This document shows, in pieces, positions 24,101-35,400 of a stretch of DNA of 64,000 nucleotides. The number at the start of each line of letters is the position of its first letter. The first letter of the stretch is position 1. Position numbers and translations under genes: made by a program. Below the pieces are notes generated by a model. That model searched no databases. It was given only the letters and a program-made list of their open reading frames with translations, and was not told the origin of the DNA. The stretch is from Symbiodinium natans. Lineage: Eukaryota > Sar > Dinophyceae > Suessiales > Symbiodiniaceae. The stretch covers positions 186,001 through 250,000 of the forward strand of contig CAJNDS010002549.1 in assembly GCA_905221605.1 (NCBI GenBank), written 5' to 3'.

Positions 24101-25579
24101 GACGACTCCATTGATCGCGGGACGGTGGGATGGTGCATCATCACCATCTTCTTATGCGTCCTCCTGCTGCTGGTCACGACGGCCACGGTCAAAATCGTGC
24201 TTCACCTTCGCAGCAAGACAAGCTACGACGTTTTCCTGACCCACCACAAAGCTGCGGCGGCCTTGTCTGCCAGGCACGTGAAGATGCTCTTCAATGCGTG
24301 CTCCACCCTCAACGTCTTCCTGGACGTCGATGAGCTTGACAACCTCGACAACCTCGGCTTCACGGTGAAGAACTCCCGGAAGCTCTTGGTGATGCTCACA
24401 AGCGACGTGCTTCGCAGACCCTGGTGCGCCGTGGAGATTGGGACTGCGCATTTGAACAAGGTACCCCTGGGAGTGGTTGATATCAACCAGGACTCGGTTG
24501 AGCTGACTGACAAGTTTATTGCCGATGTGGTGGCATCCTTCAGTTCGGCTGACCTTGGCATTCTCGCCATGAATGGTATCACAGCCAAGGATCTGGAGAA
24601 GGCCTACCAGCATCTGGCCACCCGGCCAAGGATTCGGTGTCCGCTCAATGTGCCCATCGAGCGGCTGCAGCTGGATGCCGTGCTACAAGCGGCCGGACAG
24701 GAACTTGCCCCATTGCTGAAGAAGCCGAAAGTGGTCCCTCTGGACCCAGAGAAGGTGGTCTACATCGTGTTCAACACGCGGGATGACTCCCAGTGCAGCG
24801 TTGCCTTCCTTCTCAGACATGAGTTTCGCCAACGCCGCTGGGATGCCAAGCTCTTCTGCCCCGGCAAAGATATGATGCTGTCTGCAGCGCTGAAGCTGCG
24901 GCGAGCACCTGAATCTGACCCAGTCGACTTCGATGGTGTTCTCCCGGTGGAGACCAAAGCTGTGGCTGTCGTGCTGATGTCGAAGGGCCTGGCCTTTGAT
25001 CCTGTGGCTCTTGGTGCGGTGGCCATCCTCAAACGCACAGGTCTTGGCGCACTCACGGTCTTAAGCCAAGAGTCCTTCTGGAAGCCGGATGAGGACTACT
25101 TCCAGCTGCTGTGAAAAGGCTCCGTCTTGCAGCAAGAAGACTGTGCGCTCGTGGAACAAATCTTGCCAGGATATACCTTTGAGGAGCTGGCAGATGCCCT
25201 GGCTCCCCTCTACAAGATCCTGGCCTGGGCCATTAGCCCTGAGCAAAATCAGAATCTTCTCCGACAGGAGTTCAGCATCGTGGAGGAGCGCGCCAAGAGA
25301 GAGCTGCAGCGGCGCATTGAGAAAGTTGAGGAGCAGGGTTCCGACGCAGAGGAATGCTTCCCACTCTCCGTCACGCCCTACCACATGCGCAAGGCCATGA
25401 ACGTGGCTGCTGACATGAAGCTCTCGGAGCAGGAGGCGGCGATGGAGACAGAGCACAGTAGCATCCTCAACCTCAGCGAGGTCGAGACTGTCGAGACACC
25501 CGTGACCCGATCCCGGAGCCTTGCCGTGTACGGCATCACCATGGAGGAGGGGCAAGAGGTGCAAAGTGAGGAGTTCTGA
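21158..25579 (+). CDS. Chimeric receptor: PstS-like ectodomain, Cys-rich stalk, multi-TM, TIR domain
   Basis: One frame runs from an AG|G acceptor (21,156-21,157) to 25,579, broken only by a TGA at 25,112-25,114. Positions below are approximate residues. 37-410: a PstS-type phosphate-binding module with the expected ligand loops IAGSSTAYPV, GGGSSSGARRVC and SASGTHDFF, plus the DMSR loop. 438-665: cysteine-rich GCC2/GCC3 (ephrin-receptor-like) repeats such as CNECAPGYF and CSPG. 669-1018: eight or nine hydrophobic segments. 1024-1130: a TIR domain (YDVFLTHH, VFLDVDELDNLDNL, RRPWCAVEI); the Glu of WCAVEI sits where NADase-type TIRs have their catalytic Glu. 1201-1320: a second alpha/beta region (VVYIVFNTRDDSQC, AVAVVLMSKG), perhaps a degenerate TIR. 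After the TGA the same frame continues for 154 codons as a Glu-rich tail. The N-terminus and signal peptide are unresolved. Inferred role: a cell-surface or endomembrane sensor of phosphate or a related anion that signals through TIR. Confidence 0.8.
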
Positions 25580-27053
25580 AGTAATTCGCGCAGAGCGGTT
25601 GATTATCCGAGCTTGCCCAATCGGCGGCAATTTAAAAAACCCCAGCTTGCAGCTAGACAAGATCTGCTTTCCAGATGCGCTTTCCTGCTCATGGGCCCAA
25701 GCGCAGGGGCATCAGCAGAAATAGGTCGGTGCTCCTTGCGGTTTATCCTCCTCAACCGCAACGCATTTGTCGGAGACAACAATGTAAAGCAAGAGCCACT
25801 ACAAACGACCGCGAGCAAGAAGGCAGGCTGGGCAATGTTTCTTGTAGGATTTTTGAAGCATCTCGTGGATTGTTTGGTTCCACAGGCTTCGCAGCAGACC
25901 TGCTGCTGTTTGCGACGACCTGTCCATAGCATAGGGGATACATTGTACTCCCGGTGCATGGACTGTCTGGGCTCCAGAAGTCTCCAGAAGAGTCTCAGGA
26001 GCCGGTGAGGTTTTTGACACAATATCGCAAGCACTAGCCTGCATGGCAACAGCAAAGGTTCAGCCTGAATCCTGGACTTCAGATCCTCAAGCCCCAAACG
26101 CTAGACCGCTAGACTCACTAGACTTCAGGCCCCAAGGGTGCTGCGTTGCGTCAAAAAGCAGGGGCAGGGATGCCCCCAGCAACCATTTGCCTTTGCGTCT
26201 GCAAAGGAAAGGGTTGTTGAGAAATCCATTCCCCTCGAAGGTTCTGCTGTGCAGTTCCAGTCGTATTGTCCAATGTACATCGCGGCACAACTCGAGTTGC
26301 CTACTTCGATCCAGGTACTTGTCGCCAAGAGGCGCAAGTCCGAGCAATGCACTCGGTGCCCCCCCCAAGACCAAGGGCACTCTGATGTGTTTCTGATTTC
26401 GTGCTTGCTCTCAACCCAGGATCTCTTCCAGCTGTGCTGAAAAGTTGAACAGGATGCTGAAATCAGCAAAAAGAGTGGATGGGATTGCGGACTGTTTCAC
26501 CTAGCCTGCCGGACTGCTAAGTGCTGTCGGTTGTGTGGTTGAGGTGTTGGGTGTAAAAAACGTCCGAATTAAAAACCTTGGAGGCGCTGAAGGCGACGGA
26601 GGCTGCTTGGACACTGCTCCTTCCCCTTGCGGAGGAGATGCTGGAACCCGGCCTTAGGCGGAAAGGGGACGTAGTCTACTGTGTGGGGGGACCCTGAAGG
26701 GTGACAAGGGTGGTTGCTACGAAGTTGAGTGAAGTTGAGCCGAGACCATAAGATGTTCGTTAATGACTTGCGTGCGGGTTTGGGGATTTTAGGGCGTGGC
26801 TTAATAAAAGGCTTGAACGCATCTGTTGAAGGCCTGCTCGTGCAGCATCTGCTGATTGATAGGCTGAACCTTGCTGAGTTCGGCATGCATGGAACCCCCT
26901 CTCAATGCCCGAATGTTTGTTGTGGAGGTTGCTGTCCGGCCAGCAAGGCTGCAAAGCAGTGTCTCGGCTGACAGTCAGGTGGGTCCTTTGTTGCTTTGTT
27001 GGAAGCTTTAGTTTTGAAGCTGTGGGTTTCTACCTGTAGAAATTTTTCGTGAG
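25580..27053. other. No supported gene
   Basis: Mixed sequence between the receptor and the next oxygenase exon. A frame at 26,760-26,971 (LVQHLLIDRLNLAEFGMHG) could be an upstream exon of the oxygenase but has no oxygenase motif. Nothing else is supported. Confidence 0.35.
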
Positions 27054-27482
27054 GTGATGGATGTGTTCTACTACCCGGAAATGCCTGAAGAGAGGACAGC
27101 ATGTGGTGCACACATCGATCCTGGATTGATCACTGTGGTGATTGCAGATGCCAGTGGGCTTGAAGTCTACAGGGACAATTCATGGGAGCCGGCTAGGGCC
27201 GAGCTGCCCAGTGCCGCCGCAATGATCGGCGAGGAATGGGCGAATGCCTACTTTCTGCAGGTGGTGCCTCTCCCGGCTTGCCAGCCTTGCCTACACCAAG
27301 TGCAGATGGGCAAGGCTTCGAGAGTGAGCATCGCGCTTGAAATGCGGCTGAGCCAAGAAGGCCGCCAGCAATTGCTTCAGGCTCAAGAGCAGGTCTTGTA
27401 CAGTGACCAGCAGGACAGGTCAAAGATTGCCTGCGCATGTGTCCCCCGATGGGGCCGGCAGAGGAGCCGCAGGACGAGCTGA
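27054..27482 (+). CDS. Isopenicillin-N-synthase-like 2OG/Fe(II) oxygenase, C-terminal exon
   Basis: The frame opens directly after an AG|G acceptor with VMDVFYYPEMPEER, then GAHIDPGLITVVIADASGLEV, and later LHQVQMGKASRVSIALEMR. In the IPNS/1-aminocyclopropane oxidase family HxD plus a distal His bind iron, and the R-x-S motif binds the 2-oxoglutarate carboxylate. Here the HID, the later His (LHQV) and the RVS are all present in the expected order and spacing, so the catalytic core looks intact. The stop is at 27,480-27,482 after a basic tail. N-terminal exons were not found. It differs from the oxygenase at 8309, which is prolyl-hydroxylase-like and carries TPRs. It lies about 75 nt upstream of WD40 exons on the same strand; a shared transcript is possible but unproven. 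Substrate unknown. Confidence 0.65.
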   Translation: MMDVFYYPEMPEERTACGAHIDPGLITVVIADASGLEVYRDNSWEPARAELPSAAAMIGEEWANAYFLQVVPLPACQPCLHQVQMGKASRVSIALEMRLSQEGRQQLLQAQEQVLYSDQQDRSKIACACVPRWGRQRSRRTS

Positions 27483-27556
27483 AATCGCTTCCAAGCACGT
27501 CTGGCCAGCTTCAAATCGTGCTCATTCGGAGCCGGTGCCGTACTTTCCTTAACCAG

Positions 27557-27876
27557 GCCGGACGCCTCGGTGCTGGCCACAGCATCCTACGATGCCGATG
27601 TGCACATCTGGGACGCAAGGAGACCCCTGGGAGTATGATGGAATTGTATGAGGTTAAACCCGCTTTTGTGTTGGGGCGTGTTGGGCACTGGCACTGGGCC
27701 ACCTGCACTCAGGACTTTGGCGCCAGAGCCCGTCTCCACGGTCTCTCGGCCTGCGCGTGTTGTTTCATGTTTTGCTAACTCTTCACTAAGACCAGGGTGA
27801 CCCATCAGATAAGCCTTGCCTGTGGCGAGCGAAGGTCTCGGTGCACAGTGGGGCAGTGCTTTCCCTGGCTTTCTCG
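27557..27876 (+). CDS. WD40-repeat protein exons, set B (partial)
   Basis: Exon 27,557-27,632 encodes PDASVLATASYDADVHIWDA, a textbook WD40 strand with terminal WD dipeptide. Exon 27,796-27,876 encodes GDPSDKPCLWRAKVSVHSG followed by AVLSLAFS, the His-containing loop and first strand of the next blade. They join in phase 0 across a 163-nt intron with a GT donor (GTATG) and an AG|G acceptor. A possible third exon near 29,157-29,195 reads GSGIMLATGGDDA, the expected next strand, but its phase does not fit my donor for the second exon. The start and end of the gene are not visible, and the preceding oxygenase exon ends only ~75 nt upstream. Probable protein-interaction scaffold; partner unknown. 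Confidence 0.6.
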
Positions 27877-29540
27877 GTGGGGACAGGCTGGGTGTGCCAT
27901 TGACCAGCAGGTATTATAGGGTCTGAGAGGCTTTGATATTAACTTGCGCGCAGTAGGTTAGTTCAAGATACACGACGACGGCAAGACAACGGAGCGACGA
28001 CGGCAGGGCGACGGAGGGACGACAGCAGCACGATAGTGGGACGAATGTAGGTCGTCGCGCCGCTGACGCCCCGTCTGGCACCATTGTTGCCCCGTCAGAA
28101 CCCTGTAATTCCCCTCCCTGTAAACTAGACTTAGACTAGACTCTGCCCCGCAGACCTCTGGAACCTAGAGAACTATGCATGATCTTGCTGGAAGTCAACC
28201 CTCATGGAACTGTTTTTGCCTTGCAGTCGACCACTGTGAATAGGTTTCCGGCAGGGCGGAAGTGAGTGGGTGAGTCCCGGCCCGCGACGTCACAGCAAAA
28301 ACAGAGAAGCGCGCCCTGTGTGGCGACCCATGTTTTTTATTGGCTGTGCCGTCGCCCCCGCGGCGGCACCGCAACAAGAATGCGTTTTCTGCCACTGTCA
28401 TGAGTGAGAAAAAGCCTGTACTTCCTTTATCATTTACAAGGAAAACATTTATGTCCTCTAGATTGTAATCGGAAAACCTTTGTTTCCTGTCTAGTTTCAT
28501 GAAAAATCCGTATTTCCTCCGTTTTCCCCTCTGTGTGTTAGTCGGACGAGCACGAGCACAATTTCTTCGGTCTTGAAACAGCAGCAACAAATGCGTCTCG
28601 GCGCGCCGACACAGAAAGAAAAATGCGCTTCAGCCAATCAGAACAATGTTTTTTTGCTTTTGCTTTGCAGAGACTGCACAGAAACAGCCAACGAACAAAA
28701 CCAACCGAAGACGACAGCACAGCAAAGCACAACCCTGTGGGCCCTGTGAGCCATCTTCCTGTGCAGCCAAGTTAAACAAAGCTTAACCACGGGCAGATGG
28801 CATGGTGGCGACCGGCATGGGGGGGGGGGGGGGTGGGCGCAGGGGCGGCAGAATTGGAAGTCTGGGCCAGCTGCAGATGAGTCCAGCTGACTGTAGCCCA
28901 GCCCACAGTCCTCAGGTTTCTGGTACTTGTAGGAGCAGGGCCACTAGGTCAAACATAAGCTCAAGCCCGAGTTCAGTCCAGAGGCTTGGTGGTATCCTAG
29001 ATTGTTCGAGGGGTTTCCATGCGATGCGAAAAGGAAGAGACGCAGGCGGATGTTTGGCAACGAGCGTGTTGTAGCTCGTGCTGTAGCAATACAGGCAAAG
29101 TCGGTTGCTTGGCTCCTGTGTGCAAGTCTGCATGGCGAGCTCTCTGGGACGCAGGTTCTGGCATCATGCTGGCGACTGGGGGCGACGATGCACGATGCTA
29201 AGATTTCTGCCTCGGTCCTGCAACTTCAGTGTCACGTGAGCAAGCGGAAGCAAGCGGAGGCACGGCCTCAGGCGATCTCAATCCTAAGGATCTCATCACG
29301 TGGTTTGGCCTTGCAGAAATTCTTGCTGCAGGTGGCGATGGGGTGCCAAATGGTTTGCCAGAAATGCTCATGGATTGTAAGGAGCTTGAAAAGAGGTCAC
29401 ATGCACCACCCTCCGATTGCGCCTTCCATTCGTTTCCTCCGTTGACCTGCCTGCTCGCGGCTCAAAAAAGCCTCATCTCCATCCGCTGCAGCCTGCGCTT
29501 GAAGAACCTCGGGCTGCCAAAGCGCCGGCTTGAGGAGAGG
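27877..29540. other. Intergenic or intronic stretch before the symporter
   Basis: Contains GACG-rich low-complexity sequence near 27,970-28,050, a G15 run at 28,819-28,833, and the possible WD40 exon near 29,157-29,195. No other feature is supported. An open + frame continues from 29,229 into the symporter start, but its residues before 29,541 do not resemble the family. Confidence 0.35.
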
Positions 29541-30861
29541 ATGGATCCCCTGCAGCTTATCTTCGCGGTCGTCGTGATTCTCTTAATGCTTGGCCTGGGG
29601 GCGACGCTGACTCCCGGCGATTTCCGTCGGGCTCGGAAGGTTTGGAAGGCACCTTTGGTCGCAGTCCTCTGCCAGTTTGTCTTCATGCCTTTGATCTCCT
29701 TCGGGCTGGCCATTGTTTTGGGGGTGACAAAGGCGCAAGGCATCTCGATGCTGGTCGTAGGCTGCTCTCCAGGGGGCTCCACAAGCAATCTCTTTACATA
29801 TTACTCTCGCGGCGACCTCCCTTTGTCGATCATTGCCACTAGCTTGTCTACTTTGCTTTCTGTCGGACTCTTGCCTTTGTGCCTCCTCGTCTACAGCCCA
29901 CCTTTCACTGATGAGCACCTCCGCATCCCGTTTAGCAGCTTGGTGCCGCCGCTTGTGGTGGTCAGGATCTTAGTTGATGACTTGCCAGAACAGAAGTTCA
30001 GATTTCTTGTGCTCCCACTGTCCTTTGATCCCCTGAACGCCTCATCTCTGGGGAGAGTAAAGGGGAGCGCGGAATGTTGCCACGATGTGTCTTAATGTTT
30101 GTCAACAGAGGGAAAAACCTTTTTCGGCACAGATCGTTATTATTGTTAGGATGATGATGATTATTATTGCTACTACTATTAGTATTCTTATCATTAGTAT
30201 CATTGTTGTTATTATTATCATTACTTATGATTATCATAACTATTCTTCTTATTATTCTTATGATGCAAGATACGCAGAAGCTTCGGCCCAGGTCATCCTG
30301 CCCGTCGCGATCGGAATGGGAGTCAGGTCCTTTAGTAGCAGGTGGGCAAACATCCTTGAGAAGGTGGCCTCGGTGGTAGGCATGCTGTTCATCGTGGCTG
30401 CCTTAGTTGCGGGCATCATCACGAATCAGCATGTCTTCACCGAAAGCTGGAAGTTGTGGCTGGCAAGCGCAGTCCTGATGCCAATTGGTGGCATCATGGG
30501 ATACACTAACGCGCGCCTCGCCAGACTGCCAGCCAACGCATGCCGAACAATCTGCCTGGAGACGGGCCTGCAGAACAGCACCCTAGCGTTGGCAATCTTG
30601 GCGTTTTCGTTTCCAGATGCCGAGACTTTCAGTGCTGTGTCTGTCTTCCCTTTGCTTTACAGCCTCTTTCTTCTCATTGATGGCGTGCTGATCACGATTG
30701 CCTTCCGCTACATTTCACGTGGGGAGGAGTACATCAGTGAAGGCAAGACACCGACGGATAGCGCACCAGCTCGCCAAGAGAGCCAAGACGTAGAGGCGAC
30801 TGTAGAGGACAAGGCATCTGAGGAAGAAGCGCATGCGCGGCGTTTTGAATCTGTTGTATGA
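29541..30861 (+). CDS. Bile acid:sodium symporter (SBF/BASS, SLC10-like) transporter
   Basis: Two exons, 29,541-29,960 and 30,292-30,861, give 329 residues, the usual size for the family. The ATG at 29,541 starts MDPLQLIFAVVVILLMLGLG, the first membrane segment. The family signature GCSPGGSTSNLFTYYSRGD is near residues 74-92, followed by LPLSIIATSLSTLLSVGLLP. Exon 2 continues VILPVAIGMGVRSF and includes CLETGLQNSTLALAILAF, the conserved second-half motif, then two more helices and a charged Glu/Ala-rich tail. The 331-nt intron has a GT donor and an AG|G acceptor in phase 0. About nine hydrophobic segments are visible. BASS proteins carry organic anions (bile acids, pyruvate, 2-keto acids or glucosinolates) with sodium; the substrate and membrane here are unknown. 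No chloroplast transit peptide is evident unless an upstream exon exists. Confidence 0.85.
30133..30263. repeat. AT-rich trinucleotide-like low complexity inside the symporter intron
   Basis: Irregular ATT/ATC/TTA units fill most of the 3' half of the intron at 29,961-30,291, ending about 30 nt before the acceptor. Its AT content contrasts sharply with the flanking exons. Confidence 0.85.
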
Positions 30862-31690
30862 TGGAGCCCGCTGCTTTCGAAGAAACGGCACTTGCTCATA
30901 CGCTAAAAGCCACTAAGATCCCTAAATGGGCCCAAAATGGCGAATTTGTGGCGTGTACAGTTTTGGTGGCTGGAGATGAGGCTCCTGCAATGCAGGGCTC
31001 CTGTAGGTGTTTATCGCAAAAGGCATTGTTTTTGTTCTGCTTTTGGGGATCGCCAGGCACTTGGGAAGGGGGACAATTGCGCGGCGGCTAAGCCGCACGC
31101 CTACAGCTTCCCGAGTGAATGCGCGGTTAGTTCCATGGCAGTGCGTTTTCGGGCGCTGGCCATGCACAAGCGAATTTGCAGATCGTAAAGATCTGGCGCG
31201 TTGCACGACCGCATACGGAGCTTCACGCGCACGAAGCAGAAGAGGATCTGAAGAATGATGCTTGGACAGTGACATGTTAGCAGTGGCCTTTTCGTGCTTC
31301 TTGCACGGACGGTGTTGACGCGAAGTGCTTGGTCACTTGCAGGCCAGACAAGCAGCGCGATGCCACAGCACACCTTTCGCGAGGCCTGAAGCCAAGTACA
31401 GCAAAGGGGCGTTTGCTTGCCATGTCCTGCATAGTTCTGCAACGCACCTTAGCACCTCGTCAACTGGCTTGGTGAGAGGAGAACGGCATTGGCAAGAACA
31501 TGGCAGTGCTCGCAAGAGCCTCATGATGACGTGATTCACATGCTCTAGTGGGTGTATCTCGTGTACCACTGTCTATTCAGGACCATGAAGGCAACCCTAG
31601 CGGCAAGTAGGGCTCTAACCCTTACATCTCATGGGATGCATTGAACATGTAGCGTATACAGGGGCTTTCGCAGTCGAGGTTGGTCCAAAT
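30862..31690. other. No supported gene
   Basis: Downstream flank of the symporter. Short overlapping frames occur on both strands without any family signature or splice continuity. Confidence 0.4.
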
Positions 31691-31945
31691 GGGGGGGGGG
31701 GGGGAACCATATTATATTTTAAGGGGCTGCGCCCATGGGCGGGCAGCGCACGCAGAAGCCCGGGGCGAGCAGTTTCTAAGCATGTTGAGGCCCCTAAACT
31801 CCCTTAAAATCTCTAAGCGTTAAGTTTCTAAGCATTTTCAGGCCCCTAAACTCCCTTCAAATCTCTAAGCGTTTGAGGCTCCGAGACTCCCTTAACGTTT
31901 CTAAGCACTTCATAAGGCCCCTGAACTCCCTTTTTCCGCTTATGC
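31691..31945. repeat. G-run and short tandem repeat with CTAAG/CCCTAAACTCCC core
   Basis: A G14 tract at 31,691-31,704 is followed by GGGGCTGCGCCC at about 31,722-31,733, a G-C hairpin form seen again near 63.5 kb. From about 31,770 to 31,935 three to four diverged copies of a ~40-53-nt unit contain AGGCCCCTAAACTCCCTT and TTTCTAAGCA. Confidence 0.8.
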
Positions 31946-31959
31946 CCGCCCTTTGGGGG

Positions 31960-32070
31960 GCATCATGCTCCTGATGCCCCCCCGCGGTCCCGCCCCGGGA
32001 GCCGCTGATGCTCCTGATGCGCGCCTGGGGGTCCCGGGCTGGACCCGCTGATGCTCATGATGCGCGCCCT
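31960..32070. repeat. Short minisatellite related to the 11.7-13.3 kb array
   Basis: Three spaced copies of a CTGATGCTCCTGATGCGCGCC-like phrase lie between 31,962 and 32,070. The core resembles CTGATGCTGATGATGCTCGCC of the larger array 19-20 kb upstream, with G/C-rich spacers instead of the GGGGCCAA spacer. Confidence 0.6.
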
Positions 32071-32439
32071 CTGGGGGCCTCCGTGGCGACGCAAAAAACC
32101 ACGAAAAAAAAACCGTTCACCGGCGGCACGCGGGGGTCGGCGGCACTGGGCGTCCGGCCTAATTCTGCTTCGCAGAAGGCCAGAGGCCAGCAAGGCTATT
32201 CCCGGGACGACCCGGGCTAAAAGGTCCGCATTTGCTCGGTCCTTTGGGGACCTCGCGCTGCCCGATTTAATGGCTACCGCCAGTGCCGCCGACCCCAGAT
32301 CCAAGAGAGTCCGACTGATGTCGTTGCGGCGAAGATCTCGCAGGCCGGGGGGGAGGGCGGGGTAAGCATCGTAGTGTAGCTACCTATACCGAAAAAGTAC
32401 CTAGTCCCTTTCCGGGGTCTACCCTACTGAAGGGTCCGC

Positions 32440-35400
32440 GCATGTAGAGGCATGGGGGCCATGGGACCACAGGGTCTCGAAGGCTCATGAATGCCCTGAA
32501 AAAGATAGGGTCGAGGGGTCATGGGGATATGGGCATGGGGCCATGGCACCATGGGCCATAGGGCCATGGGAGTCATGGCGGAGCGGGCGGGGCGGAGGGG
32601 GCGGGCAGGCAATGGGTGGAGCGGGCGGGAAGGGCGGAGCGGGCGGAGCGGGGTGGAAGGGCGGAGGGGGCGGAGGGGGCGGGCAGGCATTAGGGGCCTG
32701 AGGTTGGGCATGGGGCATGAGCGGGCAGCCATGACGGAGCAATGGCGGCCTGGGGCATGCCCCATCCATGATCTGCTGGACCACGGGGCCGGGGCCATGC
32801 CCTAGGCTTTTGGGTGGAAGGGTGGCGGCCTTTCAAGTCAGCTGATCTGGGGCCATGGGACCACGGGGCCATAGGAGCCACGGGAGACGCGCATGGCGGG
32901 CAGGCACGGTCAAGGGTCCAAGGGTATGGGGTCATGGGCCATTGCTGATAAGGGTGAGGGGGCCATAGGCATGGGGCCATGGGACCATGGGGTCATAGGC
33001 CCATGGGAGCCATGGGGGGCTATAGGGGTGACGGAGCGGGCGGGGGACCTCCAGGGCATGCGACATGGGGCCAATGGGACCATGGGGTCATGGGAGCCAC
33101 CACCGAGGGCCTTTAAAGTCAGCTCCTTTAAAGTCAGCTGCTAGAATTGAACGCCATTGGGGCCATGGGCGTGGGGCCATAAGAGCATGGAGCCATGGGT
33201 GGGGCGGAGCGCATTGGGGGCCATGGCCAGCTGGCCAGAGGGGGGGGGGTTGGGACGGTGATGGTGAGGAAGGGGCGAAGAGGTGGTGGCAGGGAGGGTC
33301 TTCTGGCGGGGGGTGGTCCAGGTGCCGGTCAGTTTCACTTGTCACAAAATGCGTTTCCATGCTTGCTGCTCAAGGTTCTAGTGGTGCAGTGACTACAGCT
33401 GTGTGCCTGTAGAAAAGAGACTCCTGTGCTGCCTGTAGGCCTGTACGCATTAGGCGAGGGTCTGCACGCCCAGGTTACATCTCAACGTGGTAGCGGAGCT
33501 CCCGGGATACCCGGTGTGCTTCACATTTGTGAAGGTGACCGGAGCCTGTCCGGTATACCTCACATTCGTGAAGATAACCGGAAGAGGAACTTCCGGGGCT
33601 CGATCCAAGGTACAGAGCCATGGCTAGCCACACTGCTGCGCCTTATGAGCAAGAACATGGAGACGAGGATGAATACCTCCATGAGAGCTACGCAGTGAAC
33701 AGAAACAGACACTTAGAAGAGTTGCACCGTCTTTCTGCATTCCAGCAGGTGACCACAAAGGTACCGCCATCATATGATGGGCGAAGCAGTTGGTTTGCCT
33801 ATGAAGACGCAATCGATGACTGGTGCGACATCACAGAGTTAGAAGGAGCCAAACAAGGACCTGCCCTGAGGCTTCTTGACAGAGATCGCCTGAAGGATCC
33901 CAACAATGGAGTCAAGTACTTCAAGAGCTTTCTACGACCACTGTTCGTGAAAGGAGCGGCCAATGTTTTCCTCTACCGCTTGTCAGGGCCTATGTTATGT
34001 CTCTTCCCCAAGAAGAACAACAAGCAATCACTCCAGAGGAGGCGATGAACAGAGCCAATGAGAGGCTGAGGGAACAACACTCTCGAACAATTCCCATCAC
34101 GGCGAATCTGGTGGCACTCGTTTTTGTGTCCCTTTCGGACCTGACGCAGGATCAGAGACAGGTGTTGACATCCCTGATGGCCCATCGAAACAGAGTTTTG
34201 GCTGATTACCGCCTTGTGGAGCTACGTGAAGTTTACCTCGAAATCTTTTGTACCACAAAGACTGCCGTCGACAATCCTCTCCTCGCCCCTTCCGGACATG
34301 GTGGCAGGAAAACCTTCTTGGTGCTCGACGAGGGCTACCTGGACAACAGCGAAGGATACTGGGTCGAAGACGAGGATGATGGCACTGAAGGTTTCCTCGA
34401 AGCAGATGAGGATGCTTTCTGGGTCTACGACGATGTGAACTATTCGTGGAGGGATGAAGAATGGGACCAGGAGCCATGTCCATGAAAAGCATGGCGGGGT
34501 GCGTGGGGGGCTTGGGCAAGGGGAATGTATGCGGAGCGGGAAGGGCGGATGGGCGGGGAGCGGGTGCGTGGGTGGTGGGGGTAGGGGCGGAGGGGAGCCA
34601 TGGGGCCAGGAGCCATGGGTCCATGAGGGGCATGGGCGGCGGGGCAGGGTGCGTGAGGGGAAGGGGTCGGGAGCTGGGTGCATGAGGGGTAGGTCAAGGG
34701 GATGGAGAGTGGGAGCATGGGCCAAAGGAGAGTGAGTAGGCGGAGCAGCCATGGGGAGCATGGGGCCAGGAGCCATGGGTCCATGACAGGGATGGGTGCG
34801 GGGGTGGGGAGTAGGCGGAGCTGGAAGGGCGGAGGGCGGAGCGAGCGGAGCGGGCGGAGCGGGCGGAGGGCCCGGGCATGCACTGGGGCCCTTTAAGTCA
34901 GCTGAGAAGCCACATCCATGGGAGCAAGGGGCCATGACAAGCACGGGCGGCGGGGCGTGCGTGCGGGGTGGGGGTGGGGGTTGCGGGAGGGGAGTCGGCG
35001 GAGCTGGAAGGGCGGAGGGCGGAGGGGGCGGAGCGGGCGGAGCGGGCGGAGGGCCAGGTCGAGGGATGAAGAATGGATCAGGAGGCAATGGGGCAGGAGC
35101 CATGGGTCCAGTGGGGGGGCGGTGCGTGGGGGGTGGGGGTGGGGGTTGGAAGTGGGGGTGGGGGTGGGTCATGACGTTAGGAGCAAGGGGCCCATGACAA
35201 GCACGGGCGGCGGGGCAGGGTGCGTGCGGGGTGGGGGTGGGGGTTGCGGGTGGGGGTGGAGCAGCTCAAGGGATGAAGAATGGGACCAGGAGTGATGGGT
35301 CCATGAAAAGCATGGCGGGGTGCGTGGGGGGCTTGGGCAAGGGGAATGGGGAAGGGCGGATGGGCGTGGGTGGTGGGGGTAGGGGCGGAGGGGAGCCATG

